64,000 nt of DNA from assembly GCA_019671135.1 (NCBI GenBank), contig JAHRHY010000006.1, positions 434,001-498,000 on the forward strand. Direction: 5' to 3'. The position numbers were made by a program, and so were the translations under genes. Positions 23,001 through 35,445 of the stretch are shown in pieces. Origin of the DNA: Linnemannia hyalina (Eukaryota > Mortierellomycota > Mortierellomycetes > Mortierellales > Mortierellaceae). Every line of letters begins with the position of its first letter. Positions within the stretch are counted from its first letter, which is position 1. Under the pieces are notes generated by a model. It made no database searches. It saw only the letters and a program-made list of their open reading frames with translations, and was not told the origin of the DNA.

Positions 23001-23701
23001 AATGCTGGGCTATTGAGTTCCAGACTGCCGAGGAGACAGTCAAGAGTGTTGTCCAGGGTGTGCCCTGTGGGTTGACCAAGGTCGTTCTCAAGGATTCTCT
23101 TGTCGGCGAAGAGGACGGGATCGCCGATGAGCTAACACTGACATTCGACCTCGCCAAACTCACATCTCTAACCGCAACAACAGCATCACCTCCCATGCGA
23201 CTCCGGAACAACGACGACAGCTCCTCGATAATCCACGCAGAAGTCCGTGCACCCTTGCACGAACCCTATTATTCATTAACCCGAGCCGTAGGCGACAACT
23301 CCCTCTTCTACCTCAACTATGGCCACGCCATCCAAAACATGCACCTCGGCAATTTGCGTTTCCAAGAACTATACCAGTACCTCGAGTCCATCCAAGTGGG
23401 CTACAAACGGACACACCTCACCTGTCCGGCAATCCACGGCTTCTGGTCCGAACTCTCCAAGGTGCTCGAACGAACGAAAACATCCCTCAAACTTCTTGCG
23501 GTGCAGAGGCTCAATACTGCCGGTAGCACTGTTGCTGGTGTCCCGCAAAAGACGCTGATTGTCAAATCGCGAATCACAGAGTTCTTCAGAGGGGATAGGT
23601 TGGTGCTGGTTCATCAGGACGATGTTTCGGATGATGAAGTGAAGGAGTTGATGGCCCCTTCGAGGTGTGTGGTTACCTTTGCGCGCGACCATGGAGCTTA
23701 G
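20089..23701 (+). pseudogene. full-length expanded-family gene with point lesions
   Basis: The N-terminal module lies at about 20089-20361, with a phase-2 donor GTAGGT at 20362, branch point GACTAAAC and acceptor TCTAG ending at 20500. No in-frame ATG precedes the module closely. After the intron the frame soon stops. A Thr/Pro-rich linker (20600-21500) runs through shifting frames. The middle domain (21510-21790; LFIVLPK, FFWMCEF, GYDLVHPEEFF) has an in-frame TAG at 21579-21581. At about 22126-22130 one base is missing before WICLNH. The leucine-rich part (22130-23701) is open except for a TGA at 22751-22753. The lesions are single-base changes, so this is a young pseudogene, or alternatively assembly error. 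Function of the family is unknown. Confidence 0.75.
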
Positions 23702-24846
23702 GATCGGATTGTGTCTGACCTCTTTGCAGCCAATAAACCATAGAACTACGAGCCTTATATTCGTTTCTTTTTTTTTTTTACCTGACTACACCATTCACCA
23801 TTAACTTGTTCTTTGTTTTCTATTCTTGTTATTCTATCTTTGATTTTGGAAAGCATTTGTGGGACCTTTGAGCAAAAGAAGGTTGGCGCTTTGGTTACTC
23901 CACTTTGCAAGTTGTTGGCTCACGAGGCGACGAAACGTTCTATCTGAACTATGGCGTAGTATCGCGATCTTTCTCTGAACCATTGGAAAAAAAATATATC
24001 AAGGAGTTGGGACCTTCGAGCCGATAATTTTCAAACCGAAAGAGACAACAAAGGTGTGAACAAATAGCGGGAACAAGGGAGGAGTGGGGGTTGGCCAATT
24101 GCCCTTCAAGAGATAACGAGTGGTGTTCAATTTAGCCTGTGAAGCTATTTTGGTGCGCGAGAGAGAGGGGGGTGGAGCCAAGGAGACGAAAAGAGAAATA
24201 AAACGGGGACTGGGTGCATAAAGCATGTATTTGATTGAAGAAAAGGAGAAGAGACGGAGAAGGGGAAATGGGTTAACGAATAAGAGAAGCACACCGATTG
24301 GGATAAGGAGAGACGCGAATGCCGACACCATGCTTTCTTTTTGTTATTAACATGCCTGTCCTTGTTCATCTAATCGAGCATGCTCGAAATTGAGTTTTTT
24401 AACAAAGAAAAACTGTAAAAATAAAAATCAACGCAGACCCGGTCAAAAGTGAGTGTGCTCAATGGTCCTATGGGAGCCCGATATTTTGTATTGCATCCTG
24501 ACTGGATGTGCATTGCACACAGAACTCATTACAACAAGAACAGAAAGGAAAAAGAAGCAACGTATGTCTGTGTGTCTGTGCCTTGGCTGTTGTGCGATGT
24601 ATGCTCCTGGAAGTAAAGAGAGAGAGAGAAAGAGAAGGAGCGTTGGGCTACATCTTTGCCGTGATCCGTGCTTAATCTTTGAGAGCATACCATTTCAAGG
24701 AACAACTTTTTTTGATGTTGCACTCCAATTCTTGAGCATGGTCATACACGACCCCATTGACCACTGAACATTGACCATTATCCTGGGAGAAGGCAATACA
24801 AGGGATAGTCCCAGTTCTAGACAAAACATCAACACCGGGGTAAAGG
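23702..24846. other. intergenic, no gene seen
   Basis: Contains purine-rich stretches. No supported gene before the TATA box at 24847. Confidence 0.5.
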
Positions 24847-24856
24847 TATATAAATA
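24847..24856 (+). promoter_or_regulatory. TATA box (TATATAAATA)
   Basis: A strong TATA box about 205 bp upstream of the ATG of the cell-wall protein, followed by a C/T-rich leader. Confidence 0.65.
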
Positions 24857-25060
24857 CGTCTAGACCCTTCTTGTGCTTGACACCTTTTCCTCCCTTCCCG
24901 ACTCGACTCTTCTCCATTATTGCATCCTTCCTATCACCACCCTTCCTTACACTTTCCTTTCGAGTCCAACTTCTTCTCTCCTCTCTTCCCCCACATCCTT
25001 CCTCAGAGAATCCATTCCACCATTCCTTCTTTCCTCTTCACACGGCATATATCCCACATC

Positions 25061-25768
25061 ATGAAATTCTCAACCACCCTCCTCGTCGCAGCCACGACCT
25101 TGGCTGCCTATGTCAACGCTGACATGCTCCAGGTAAAAACTGCGATTTTATACTTTGAATGTACTCGCAAACACCGTTGATTCATCTCCTAATATACGAA
25201 CCACGTTATTCACCAATCCTCTCCACATCCTCTCCCTCCGCCTCCCCCTCCAACCCAAAAGATCAACAACCCAACAGCCGGAACGGTGTGGACGGCCGGC
25301 GTGTCAAACTTTGTCGGCTGGACCGGCAACTGCGCTTCGATGGGCACAGCCGCCAAGAACGTCACCGTCATCCTCAACACTGGTCCCTCGGATGCCGTCC
25401 GATACGTCGCTACCTTGGGCACACTTGACTGCTCTGGTTCCAGCACCCGTACCGATCTCACCGTCCCATTGTCGATTTCCACGGGTACTTACTCGATTGT
25501 TGTCCGGACTGATCCTCAGTTGAGTTACACCAACATGTTTACGATCAACAACCCGTCCAGCCCTGCGACCGAGACTCCTCCTACCTCGCCTACGACCCCT
25601 GGTACTGGTGACGCGACCCCTGGTGAGGGTACGGGCGCTAGCGGTGGTGTTACTGTTGGTGGTGGTGCCTCGACGCCTGCTGCTGGTTCTGGTGCTAGCT
25701 CTATCAAGAGCAGCGTTGTTGCTGGTTTGGGAGTTGCTGCCCTTGCTGCCGCCCAGATCTTGCTGTAA
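25061..25768 (+). CDS. GPI-anchored, Kre9/Knh1-like secreted cell-wall protein
   Basis: Exon 1 is 25061-25132 (24 codons, a signal peptide). The intron is 25133-25261 (129 nt, GTAAAA to AAAG). Exon 2 is 25262-25768, and the product is 192 residues. The mature N-terminus begins INNPTAGTVW and continues with an Ig-like beta domain of about 100 residues, typical of the Ser-Thr-rich GPI-anchored/Kre9-Knh1 N-terminal family (PF10342 type). It has two to three cysteines and the ending YTNMFTINNP. A Pro/Thr/Gly/Ala-rich stalk follows, then a hydrophobic C-terminus (VVAGLGVAALAAAQILL) after Ser-rich residues, as expected for GPI attachment. Likely location is the outer plasma membrane or wall. Members of this family are associated with beta-glucan and wall architecture; the exact role here is not known. 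Confidence 0.8.
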
Positions 25769-28131
25769 AAAAAATGGAGATCCAAGACAGAGATAGACCA
25801 TCTTCGCTACGCGCCCATCGCGATGCTATTTTAGTACAAGTTAATCTTCAGTTTTTCATAGAAAACGCATATTATTTTTTGCATCAACCATCTACTCGTG
25901 TTCCATGTACAACTCGCCAACGATCTCTTATCCTCCGTCCTCTAAAGAAAGCAGCGAAAGATAATTACATTTTTCTAGCTACCTCTTTGTTTTTTTTGGT
26001 TGTTTGTTGATGGTGTTGGCTCGACTCCGCCTGCTCTCCTTGTTTACCTTCAAAGGGTTCAACGAAATACAACGGAAATACATTTCGTTTTTCTAGGAGA
26101 AACAGACAAGAAAAGGAGAGAGAAACGTGTGCGTAAGTTCTATATAAGGACGGCGAAGAAAATAAATAAAGGAGAGGGAGAGATAAACAAACGAGATGAT
26201 AAGAACTGCCAAGAAATAGCATCGCGTCCGTTGTAGCTATTATCATCAGTTTCGAAGAGATGAAAGGCACCAAGAATGTGGGGCTTCCCAAAAAAAAAAT
26301 GAGAACGTCCTAGCAAACAAATTAGAACCAACGGGGTGCATGAACGCCGTTTGTAACCATATATGAGAGGAACATTCCTGGTTGCTAAGCACGTTCGTTT
26401 CCCTCGGCCATATTTCATCCGTGCACCTTTATCCATTTTCTACGGTCGTCATACCCCAGTTCTCATTCGAGCCACAGCCCTAGTGTGTCAAGACCAACCA
26501 GGGTCCATCTCAGCCCAGACCCTTACTACTCTATTTCCTGATTAGTCCACGCGCAGTTCCTTACCTTGCCTGCACAGGTCATCGCTTAGGAAGAACAGCC
26601 GAAATCCAAAATAACCCACATACATCATAGCCCATTTCGCCCAAAAGGCTGTAATGAGGCCTGCGTGTCAAGAGAGAGACTAACTCCTCCGCTGTTTCTG
26701 ATAGAAAACATTCGACTCTCAGCCTCTCCATTCTCTTGCATGACTTTGGGATGATATATGTTGACGATACCCGTGAGTGTCTATCTTTGCCACCCAGCAA
26801 CCCAACCTGCCGTTCCAGTTCCAATGTCCCTGTCCTTTTCTCCCCAGTTCTCCCTAACTTTCCCTACGCATTTTTCGACCCCCTTCCTCCTCCTCCTCCT
26901 CCTCCTCCTTGTGCTGTGCATCATTCATCGCAAGCGCAGCCCTTTTTTTTCTTCTGATTGGGTCCTTGCGAATATTTTATCCGCGAAACTGTTCCCCCCA
27001 TTGCTTCCTCCACAACTTTCCTTAGCCTTCCTGTATACTCCGAATTGCGTCAAATACTGTTGTTCTTCCAATGTGTGCAGTGACCAATTGTACAAAACAA
27101 GACGTTTTTGTGTCTCTGAGATTGAAAACAAGGATATCACTTTTGGGTTCCTTTATTTGTGCGATTCGCTTTGGATATGTTTAGAAGGCACCGAAGGAAA
27201 AAAAATATGTTTAGACGATCCGAGTTGTTGTTGTTGAAGAGAAGGGAGGGAGAAGGGGAGAAAAAAAGGTGAGGGGAACGGATGAAAGTATGAAGAACAG
27301 AGAGAGAAAGTGAGGTAAGGGAATTAACGTAGTGTAGGAGAGCAATAGTGTAACACTTATTGCTATTGCTTGCATGAAGTGTTGCGTGTTGATCGTGATA
27401 CCAAATGATCGGGGAGAGAGGAGAGGGAAGGAAGGGTAAAGAAGGTGAGAAATGAAAAAAAATGCCAAGGAAGGAAAAGGGCAGACTATGACAAACATGC
27501 AATTGAAAAGCAAATGCACAAGATAGGCGGCCACGTTATTTTACTGGAAAAACCAGTTTACGATCTCCAGGGTAAGGTTTGTGGTGTTGTCTGTTGTCTT
27601 GTCACTTATGGATGTGTATGTGCAATTGTTTGTTTTTCGTGGGGACGAGCAATTAGAGGTGGGGTGGTGGGTCTGTCTTCACATGGACAGTTGGCAGACT
27701 GATTACGCTGTTCTTTTGTCGTTGTGCTGTGTGAATGGGAGAACGTCAAAAAGGTGGTTTAGTTCGCTCATGACAAAGAGGAAAACGAGGCCTTGGCAGA
27801 GAAAGAGTGAGAGTACCTGTAGTAGCAGTTACCCCTAGTCCTTGCTGGTGAGCAGACAGAAAGACAGTTATCAGATTGTTCGAGAGGCAGTGTGGGTGTG
27901 CCTGAGTTCATGAGCTGATATATAATTCAATAGAGTTGAGTGAGTGAGACCCCCTTGGATCGTAAAGAGATAAGCCACCCTGTGTATGCTTCCTTTAAAT
28001 ACGACCAAGTGTGAGCCGTTCTCAACCTACCCGCCACCTCGTCCCACCTCCTCCTCTTCTTTTATTCTCCTTTTCTTGCTTTCTCCTTCTCATCTTCACA
28101 CCTCAAACACCCTACAACAAACTCAACCACC
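25769..28131. other. intergenic, no gene seen
   Basis: Includes a CTC-repeat tract near 26885-26910, poly-A and poly-T runs, and the promoter region of the reductase gene. One Leu-rich frame at 26758-27237 is driven by the CTC repeat and is not supported as a gene. Confidence 0.45.
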
Positions 28132-31100
28132 ATGGCTGACGCTGCGATCGACACTCTGGACATCGCTATCCTCGGCGCCGTCCTCTTGGGCTCCGGCATC
28201 TACTGGTTCAAGGACAAGCTCCTTGGCTCAAACTCATCCTCCAAGACGTCCCTCGCCAAGCAACCCCTCGTTCCCATGCAAAAACCCAACGCACCCGCCC
28301 TCAAGATCAACAAGACCGCCAGGAAGACCCGCGACTTTGTCGAGAAGATGAAAGAAACCGTACGTTCTTCTTTTTCTTTCTGTTCATTTACGCAAGCACA
28401 CACTCTCTTACACACACGAGCCAACCTGATCACAAGAAGTGCTCTCACACACACAACCCTTTGCACGAAGCACAACTTATCATTTTTTCATATTTTTTGA
28501 ACGGAAAGAAAAGAAGGAACAAGATGGATGAATGCTTGAGGAGAGAGAGAAAGAGAGAGAGAGAGTGTGTGTGTGTTGCTCATTGTCGTTACAGACAAGA
28601 AGGCAGACACTGCACCCCTTCAACTTTCCTTTCCTATTCCTCCCCCTACTCTCCTTGCCAAGCAAACAAGCGCAAAGTTGTTGTTTCTCACCTCTGCCAT
28701 ACATTGGCATTGTGCCCTATTTTTCTTTTTGCCACTCACCCCTCCCTTTCCTTCCCTCTTTTCACGCTGTGATTGTTGTTGTTGATGTATCAATCCTCAT
28801 GATTGTTGGTTTTGGAGTATCAACAAGGAAGAATTTGAATACCCCTGTCCACTGTGTGTATGGGACAGAGCTACCCGAGTATCAGTGATCAGTCACCCCT
28901 TGCACCCGGCCGACCCGAGGGGTCGAAAATGTTTAATTGTGAAAAAGGAGCTTTCTTTTCTTTTTTTCTTTTTTTCTTTTTTTCTTTGGATGATCCATGG
29001 CAATCGCTTGGGTGTTGGGCGCTGCACCTGTCCCTTATTTCGTCAATTGGACAACCGCCATTGTTCTATGACTGTACTTTTTTCCTTTTTCTTCTGTGTG
29101 TCTTTCTATGCTGAGGCAGGCAAAATACAATTGGCAGCAGTGCGATAATGGGTGGGGTGTCCAATGGGGCTACTGCTTCAACTTACTTTGTGTCCATGCT
29201 CAGATGTTATCTTCATTTCAAGCAGTGGGGTGACAATGTAGAATAAGTAGAAATTGATCGGATCACGAGCAATTTCACTTTTGCGGTTGGTCAACCAAAT
29301 GGTTGCGTGTTGTCCTTTGCAACCCCGATCCCTCTCATTCGAGACATACCAAACACCATATTGCTCTTTCCCTCTTTCCCTCTTACCTCCTCCCTTCTCT
29401 CCCACGGTGCCCTCATTGGAATGAATGAAAAACACACTAACCATCCCCACCCTCCAATCGACGACAATAGGATAAGACTGTTATCTTTTTCTATGGATCG
29501 CAAACTGGAACTGCTGAAGACTATGCCTCCCGCCTCGCCAAGGAGGGAACCCAACGCTACAACCTCAAGACCATGACCGCCGATCTCGAAGACTACGACA
29601 TGAACCTCCTCGATACCTTGCCTGCCGATCATCTTGCCGTCTTTGTCCTCGCCACCTACGGCGAGGGTGAACCCACCGATAACGCCGTCGACTTTTGGGA
29701 GCTCCTCGTCACAGGTGAGGATGTCCCCGAGTTCTCTGCTGGAGATTACGAGGATGCCGACAAGCCCCTCAGCCACCTCAACTTTGTCATGTTTGGCCTT
29801 GGCAACAGGACCTACGAGCACTACAATTCTGTCTGCCGCCGTGTCGACGAAAAGCTCCAGGCCCTCGGTGCCACCCGCATTGGCGAGCGTGGTGAGGGTG
29901 ATGACGATGGCTCGCTCGAGGAGGATTTCTTGAGCTGGAAGGACGACATGTGGAAGGCTACCTGTGACTTTTTGGGAATCGACTTCTTGGCCGGCAACTC
30001 TGGACCTCGTCAGGCTACCTACAAGATCCAGGAACACACTGCAGAGGAAGTCGAGGGTCTCAAGAAGGTCTACTACGGTGAACACCAGGAACCCAAGTTC
30101 ATGCTCGGCTCGTAAGTCTTTTTTACATGCTCACCTTTAATTTTGTGGAGAGTCGTATTGTTGATCGGATCGCAATATCGCCAACGTTATTTTGTGGTAT
30201 GCGTTTGTTGCTTTGATATGTCGGATCGAGATGTTTTGTGCCAAGGTTATTAATTGATGTCTCATTCTTTTGTCTATCCTTATAGTCGCCCTACCTATGA
30301 CTCCAAGAACCCTTACTCTGCCCCTATTGCTATTTCCCGCGAATTGTTCGAGGTCTCGGCCGACCGTCACTGCTTGCACATGGAAGTCGACATTTCTGGA
30401 TCAGGCATCACCTACCAGGCTGGTGACCACATTGCCGTCTGGCCCGTCAACGCCGAACAGGAGGTCAACAAGCTCGCCACCGTCCTCAGGATTGCCGACA
30501 AGCTCGATACCGTCCTTACTGTCTCCAACACCGACCCTGCCTCGACCAAGCTGCCCTTCCCTGTCCCTACCACCTACCGTACCGTTCTCCGCAACTATGT
30601 CGATATCACTGCCCCTCCCTCTCGTGCCTTTATTGGTCAGCTCACTCCCTTTGCCCCCACCGATGCCGCCTCAAAGCTGTTTGCCCTCTGGGGTCAGGAC
30701 AAGGAAGCCTTCCGTATCAACGTTGCCGATGCCCGTCGCAGCTTGGGATCTGTTTTGGAAAAGATTCTCGGTGTTGGTCAGTCGATAGAGATTCCCTTTG
30801 ATTTGTTGATCGAGTCCATTCCCCGTCTCCAGGCCCGTTACTATTCGATTTCGTCCTCTGCCAAGGCCCACCCTACTTCGATCCACTTGACTGCCGTTGT
30901 TTTGGACTACAAGCCTGATGTCGCTCCCGAGGAGACTGTCTACGGATTGGCCACCAACTTTTTGCACAACTGCCACGGCCGTATCAACCAGTCTGGACCT
31001 ATTGAGCCCAAGTACGAGATTTCTGGACCCAGCGGATCGCACCTTGTTGGCGAGACTGGCGTCAAGGTTCCTATCCATGTCCGTCACTCGAACTTCAAGT

Positions 31101-31582
31101 TGCCCCGTAACTCTGCCGTACCTATTATTATGATTGGACCCGGTACCGGTGTTGCTCCGTTCCGCGGATTTGTTCAGGACCGTGCTCAGGATGCCAAGAA
31201 CGGAAAGAAGGTTGGCGCGACTGTGTTGTTCTTTGGCTGCCGTCGCGAGGACGAGGATTACCTATACAAGGGCGAGTGGCCCGAGTTGATGAAGGGTATC
31301 GAGGGTGCCCAGGTGATCACCGCTTTCTCTCGCCAGCCCGGTGTTCCCAAGACATATGTTCAGCACAGGATGAACGACCACAAGGAGTTGATCTGGGACT
31401 TGATCCACAAGCAGGGAGGATACTTCTACGTGTGTGGTGATGCCAAGAACATGGCTCGCGAGGTCAACCACAAGCTGATTGAGATTGCGATGACTGTTGG
31501 CGAGATGTCAGAAGAGAAGGCAACGACCTATGTCAAGGAGCTACGTGGACGTGGTCGCTACGAGGAGGATGTCTGGTCATAA
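28132..31582 (+). CDS. NCP1: NADPH-cytochrome P450 reductase
   Basis: Transfers electrons from NADPH through FAD and FMN to ER cytochromes P450, and in fungi also to sterol-pathway enzymes. Exons are 28132-28359, 29471-30111 and 30286-31582; introns are 1111 and 174 nt; the product is 721 residues, normal for the family. An N-terminal membrane anchor occupies about residues 9-27. The FMN domain has FFYGSQTGTAEDYA (about 82-95), ATYGEGEPTDNA and GLGNRTYEHY. The FAD domain has RYYSISSS and a GLATNFL segment. The NADPH domain has GPGTGVAPFRGF, the FFGCRRE motif and YFYVCGDAKNMA. The C-terminus ends DVWS, with the conserved penultimate aromatic residue. The start context is good (CACCATGG). The first intron is unusually long for this window. 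Confidence 0.96.
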
Positions 31583-32223
31583 ACCAGCCTTCTCTTTTTG
31601 TTTTTCCTTCTTTTCGATCGAACCATTTGGTGAGACGAACATTTTGTTATCTTTTTCCCTTTTCCAATGAATGTATAGACTTTTTATAATATCAAACTAC
31701 TGGTTCCCTAATGATGATGCTGCTGCTGATGCTGATGATGCTGGGTACCGATGGTGTCCTTTCAATTGCCTTGGCGTTGTATGTGTTTGTAAGAAAGGGT
31801 CGCTTCGGTTCATGTCTGAGCCGGTCCAATTGGGTTTCTGTGAGCTGACGACCTCTGTCTATTGTTCCTTGTTCCAGGAAGAGAGAATGATCGCGTGTCC
31901 TTCAAGTGCAGGATCCAGGTTGGGTGGGCTGAGTGTCTGGACAAAGATTGGATTCGTACAACGGGTGTTGAAAGTAGGGATATGGCGGAGAAAGTGAAAC
32001 TGGGTATGGAGGAAAGAAGGGTGCCACATCAGGCTCTGTTTTTGTTGTTTTCATGATCAGAGATCACATCCCATTCACTCACTCACTCACTCGCTCACTC
32101 ACTCATTACACTTTCCCTAATCTCCACGCGCTCGCACCCGCCCACTCCAGCCCATTTCTTTATTTATTCGAAACAACAACAAAGCAAGCAGGCAAAGCAA
32201 ACAAAGGATCAATCAACAAAAAA
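31583..32223. other. intergenic, promoter region of acyltransferase
   Basis: Holds a GATGAT/GCTGCT-like repeat near 31711-31741 and ACTC repeats near 32075-32105. No gene seen. Confidence 0.5.
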
Positions 32224-35200
32224 ATGGCGATGAAACTGGATGACGCTATTCCGTTACCCATGAAGAAGCATGTAGTAGACTACAAGTCAGACGAGGAAAA
32301 GACGGCAACAGCCAGACGGGCTATCCTCTTGCCCCTTGTGGCCTCGACGCTGTCGCCCCTGTCGTCCCCCGTGACCTCGCCTACAGGATCACCCCCGGGT
32401 TCCCCACGGGCCTCGCCCTCCTCTGCCTTACTTGGCTTGTCTTCTGCTTCTGCTGGAGGTCACCCCTTCTTTGCCTCCTCGTCTAGTCCGCCCTCTTCTT
32501 CCTCACAGGAGCGCCTCCTTTCAACCGTGCAGGCTTCTAATGTGACCAGTACGACCAATAGCAGCCAAGCACCGACCACCTTGTCCTCTATTTCTACTTT
32601 GTCCGCCACTCCTTCTTTCCTTTCTTCTTCTTCCTCTTTCTCTTCTTCTTCTTCAACAACATTCTCTTCCCTCTCAACAACACCCTCCTCTGTCTCCTCA
32701 GATAACGACACCAACACCAACGCCACTACCACAACTACCAAGGAGCATACAAGTACCAGCATGACGGTCGCAAAGCTGGACCCCAACAACGCCGATGGAG
32801 GTATCGACGTCCTCAGCCCTACCGCGGGCTTCTCGCCCCCACTCTCGCCGCTCTCCAACAAGAAGAGCAGCTCCTTCTCTTCTTCAACCACTACCACCAC
32901 GACCACAGCCACCTTTACCACTGAAAACAACAAGACTGCGCCAACCACCACTACACATACCAAAACAACCAAGACAACAACCAATGGAAAAGGTGGCAAC
33001 ATCAAGTACGAAGTATTCGACAAAGAAACCGGCGAAAAAGTCCAACGATCCCGCCCCGTCCAGGGCCCCAAGATGAACCCAATCTACAAGACTCTTCGCG
33101 CTTTCGCGTGGGCGTTGTATTTCAACCTGGGTGCTTCGTTGATTTCGATGACCCAGGTGTTGTCGCTACCGTTGGCTGTCATTGCGCCCGGAGTGTACCG
33201 CCGTCATATCAACAGGACGGAAGGACATTTTGGAGCGTTCCTGTTGAAGATGAATCAGTTTTTTGCGCCTTCGGATATTGTCTTGACAGGCGATGAGAGT
33301 ATTCGTGGGATTGTGAAGGTCTACAAGGGACGACGACTTCAGCATGGCAAGGATGGCGAGAAGGTCAAGGATGAGAAGACTTATGGCAAGGATGAGACCA
33401 TTCTGGACATGCCTGAACGCATGATCTTTATCTCGAACCATCAGGTAAAACGCAACGCATGCTTATTCTTTTTGTTTTACTCTCATTAGCATTAAATGAT
33501 TGGACTTGGGCTTGTCCTTTCTCATTTTCGAAAATGCAACAACAGGGAAAAAAAAAACAGGGGGTGACATGTAATGCGCAAGGATAAGATCGTTTTGTTC
33601 AAGTGACCTTTTTACTTACCATTTCGTTCCTTTTGATGGACGATGATGATATTAGATTTACTCGGACTGGATGTACCTGTGGTGCTTTTCGTACTTTGCA
33701 GAGAAGCATCGAGCCCTCAAGATTATTCTCCGGGGCGACTTGACTTGGATCCCTGTCTTTGGCTGGTACCGTTTTATTTTCGGATTTTTTTGTTGGGTGC
33801 ATGCATGATGGTGGTTCCATGAGCAGAGGCGGAAGGAGGAGGGCTAGCAGTGACGACAGTACCGAAGACACTTGGAAACCCAATATCGGGAAGGGGACGG
33901 ACCTCACGAGGGAAAAAAAACGATATCATTTTCTGAGTAATTCACATGGGACTAAAGGACAGGACAAAAGGGGCTAAAGGACAGGACAAAAGGGACAAAA
34001 GGGACAAAAAGAGGCGAAGCTGTGCGGATTTGACTGGGGAATGCCAAGCCAAGAGAAATCCTCATCTTTTGTCCGACAATGGGATACACAACAAACACCG
34101 AGCGACGAGCTTGTTGCTTCTTCGTCCATTCACTGACATGCTCCGTTCCTTTCTTCTCTTCACTTTTTCTACTTTATGATGTCTCCTGGTGCTTCTTCGC
34201 GCGTCTTCATGGATGTTTCTTGTTGGTACCCGTTCGGGACGCTTTGCCTTTAACAAACAACAAACAAACAAACAATCAACAAAACATCACAACCGACTGT
34301 GCCTATCCATCTTCCTCAATTGCCAACGTAACAACTAACTCGGCTGTTACTGCTCTCCTTTCTTGCTGCGATGGAAAATTGTCGTAATCATTCCACAGGG
34401 TAAGTTGCTCCTCCTCTTTTGCAGTTTTTGCGGGCAGTAAGGATAGCAAAAGGAAGACTCAGTGCTACAATGGATGTGTCACGCCACACGTTCACTCTAT
34501 GTCACTCTCTTTCCCACACTCTCATCTCTCCCCTTTTTATTACCACACGAAAAACGCAGCTCCGTGTCAATTGAAAAGGTATCATCAGGTCATGACACTA
34601 ACCTCCTATTTTTTGTTACTTGTTCCAATCCATTAGGGTATGAGGTTCTTTGATTTCATTCTGTTGAAGCGTAACGACTGGGCTCATGACAAGCGCGCGA
34701 TTGAGGAGAATCTGGATCGTGTGAATGCCAAGGACCCTCTCTGGCTTGTTGTCTTCCCCGAGGGTACTGTCGTCTCTCGTGGTACTCGCAAGCGTTCCGC
34801 CACCTTTGCTGAGAAGGCCGGTCTTGTAAGTTTGTTTTTTTTTCTTTCTTTTTTTTCCTGTCAACCGGGTATTGTTGTCAGGAGAAAGGTATTGACGTGT
34901 AATCTTCTTTTTATTAATAGGCTGATCATCGTCATGTGTTGTTGCCAAGGACGAGTGGACTGTTTGTGTGCATCAACAAGTTGCGAGGATCGGTCGAGTA
35001 CCTCTACGACGCGACGGTTGGTTACTCTGGAATTGCATACGGAGAAATCCCTCAGGAATTGTACCCCTTACCAGGATTGTATTTGAACGAGGCGCAACCC
35101 AAGGATATTAATATGCATTTGCGTCGGTTCGCGATCAAGGAGATCCCGGAGACGGAAGCCGAGTTTGTCGAATGGGTCCGGCAACGGTGGCTGGAGAAGG

Positions 35201-35445
35201 ATGAATTGATGGAGGAGTTTTATACCACGGGCAAGTTCCCTTCGCAACTGACTCTTGAGGATATTGGTGGCGGTAAGGAGGATGGTGAGGAGAAGGAGGT
35301 TGTGAAGAAGAAAGGAGGAGAGAGTGTGAGGATCCCGTTGAAGTCGAGGGCGATGTTGGATTACTTGTCGCCCTCGGCGTTGAATGTTATTGCGCTGCCT
35401 ATGGTGGCACTTGCCATCCGCTATGCCCTCCAGTACTCTTCTTGA
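32224..35445 (+). CDS. lysophospholipid acyltransferase, CST26/LCLAT1 type
   Basis: Transfers acyl groups from acyl-CoA to lysophospholipids in ER membranes (PlsC/LPLAT superfamily). Exons are 32224-33444, 33656-33765, an apparent 1-nt exon at 34399, 34637-34825 and 34921-35445; the product is 681 residues. Residues about 20-280 are a Ser/Thr-rich low-complexity extension. A membrane segment follows, then the catalytic H-x4-D motif NHQIYSDW (His406, Asp411), GWGMR-FFDFILL, and the substrate motif FPEGT (484-488). A C-terminal helix is probably membrane-associated. The residue order after FPEGT (LLPRTSGL, LYDATVGYSG, EKDELMEEFY) matches yeast CST26/PSI1 closely. The ATG at 32224 was preferred over 32053 because the latter reads through leader repeats. 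Joining exon 2 to the next large exon directly would give a stop at once; the single G restores W-G-M as in relatives. Confidence 0.88.

Noticed and set aside
26758..27237. 159-codon plus-strand frame with a hydrophobic run and several cysteines
   Set aside because: The hydrophobic run comes from a CTC repeat and the rest shows no domain or coding bias.
32460..33071. 203-codon minus-strand frame opposite the acyltransferase start
   Set aside because: Antisense of the Ser/Thr-rich extension; its Val/Glu composition is the expected mirror of that repeat.
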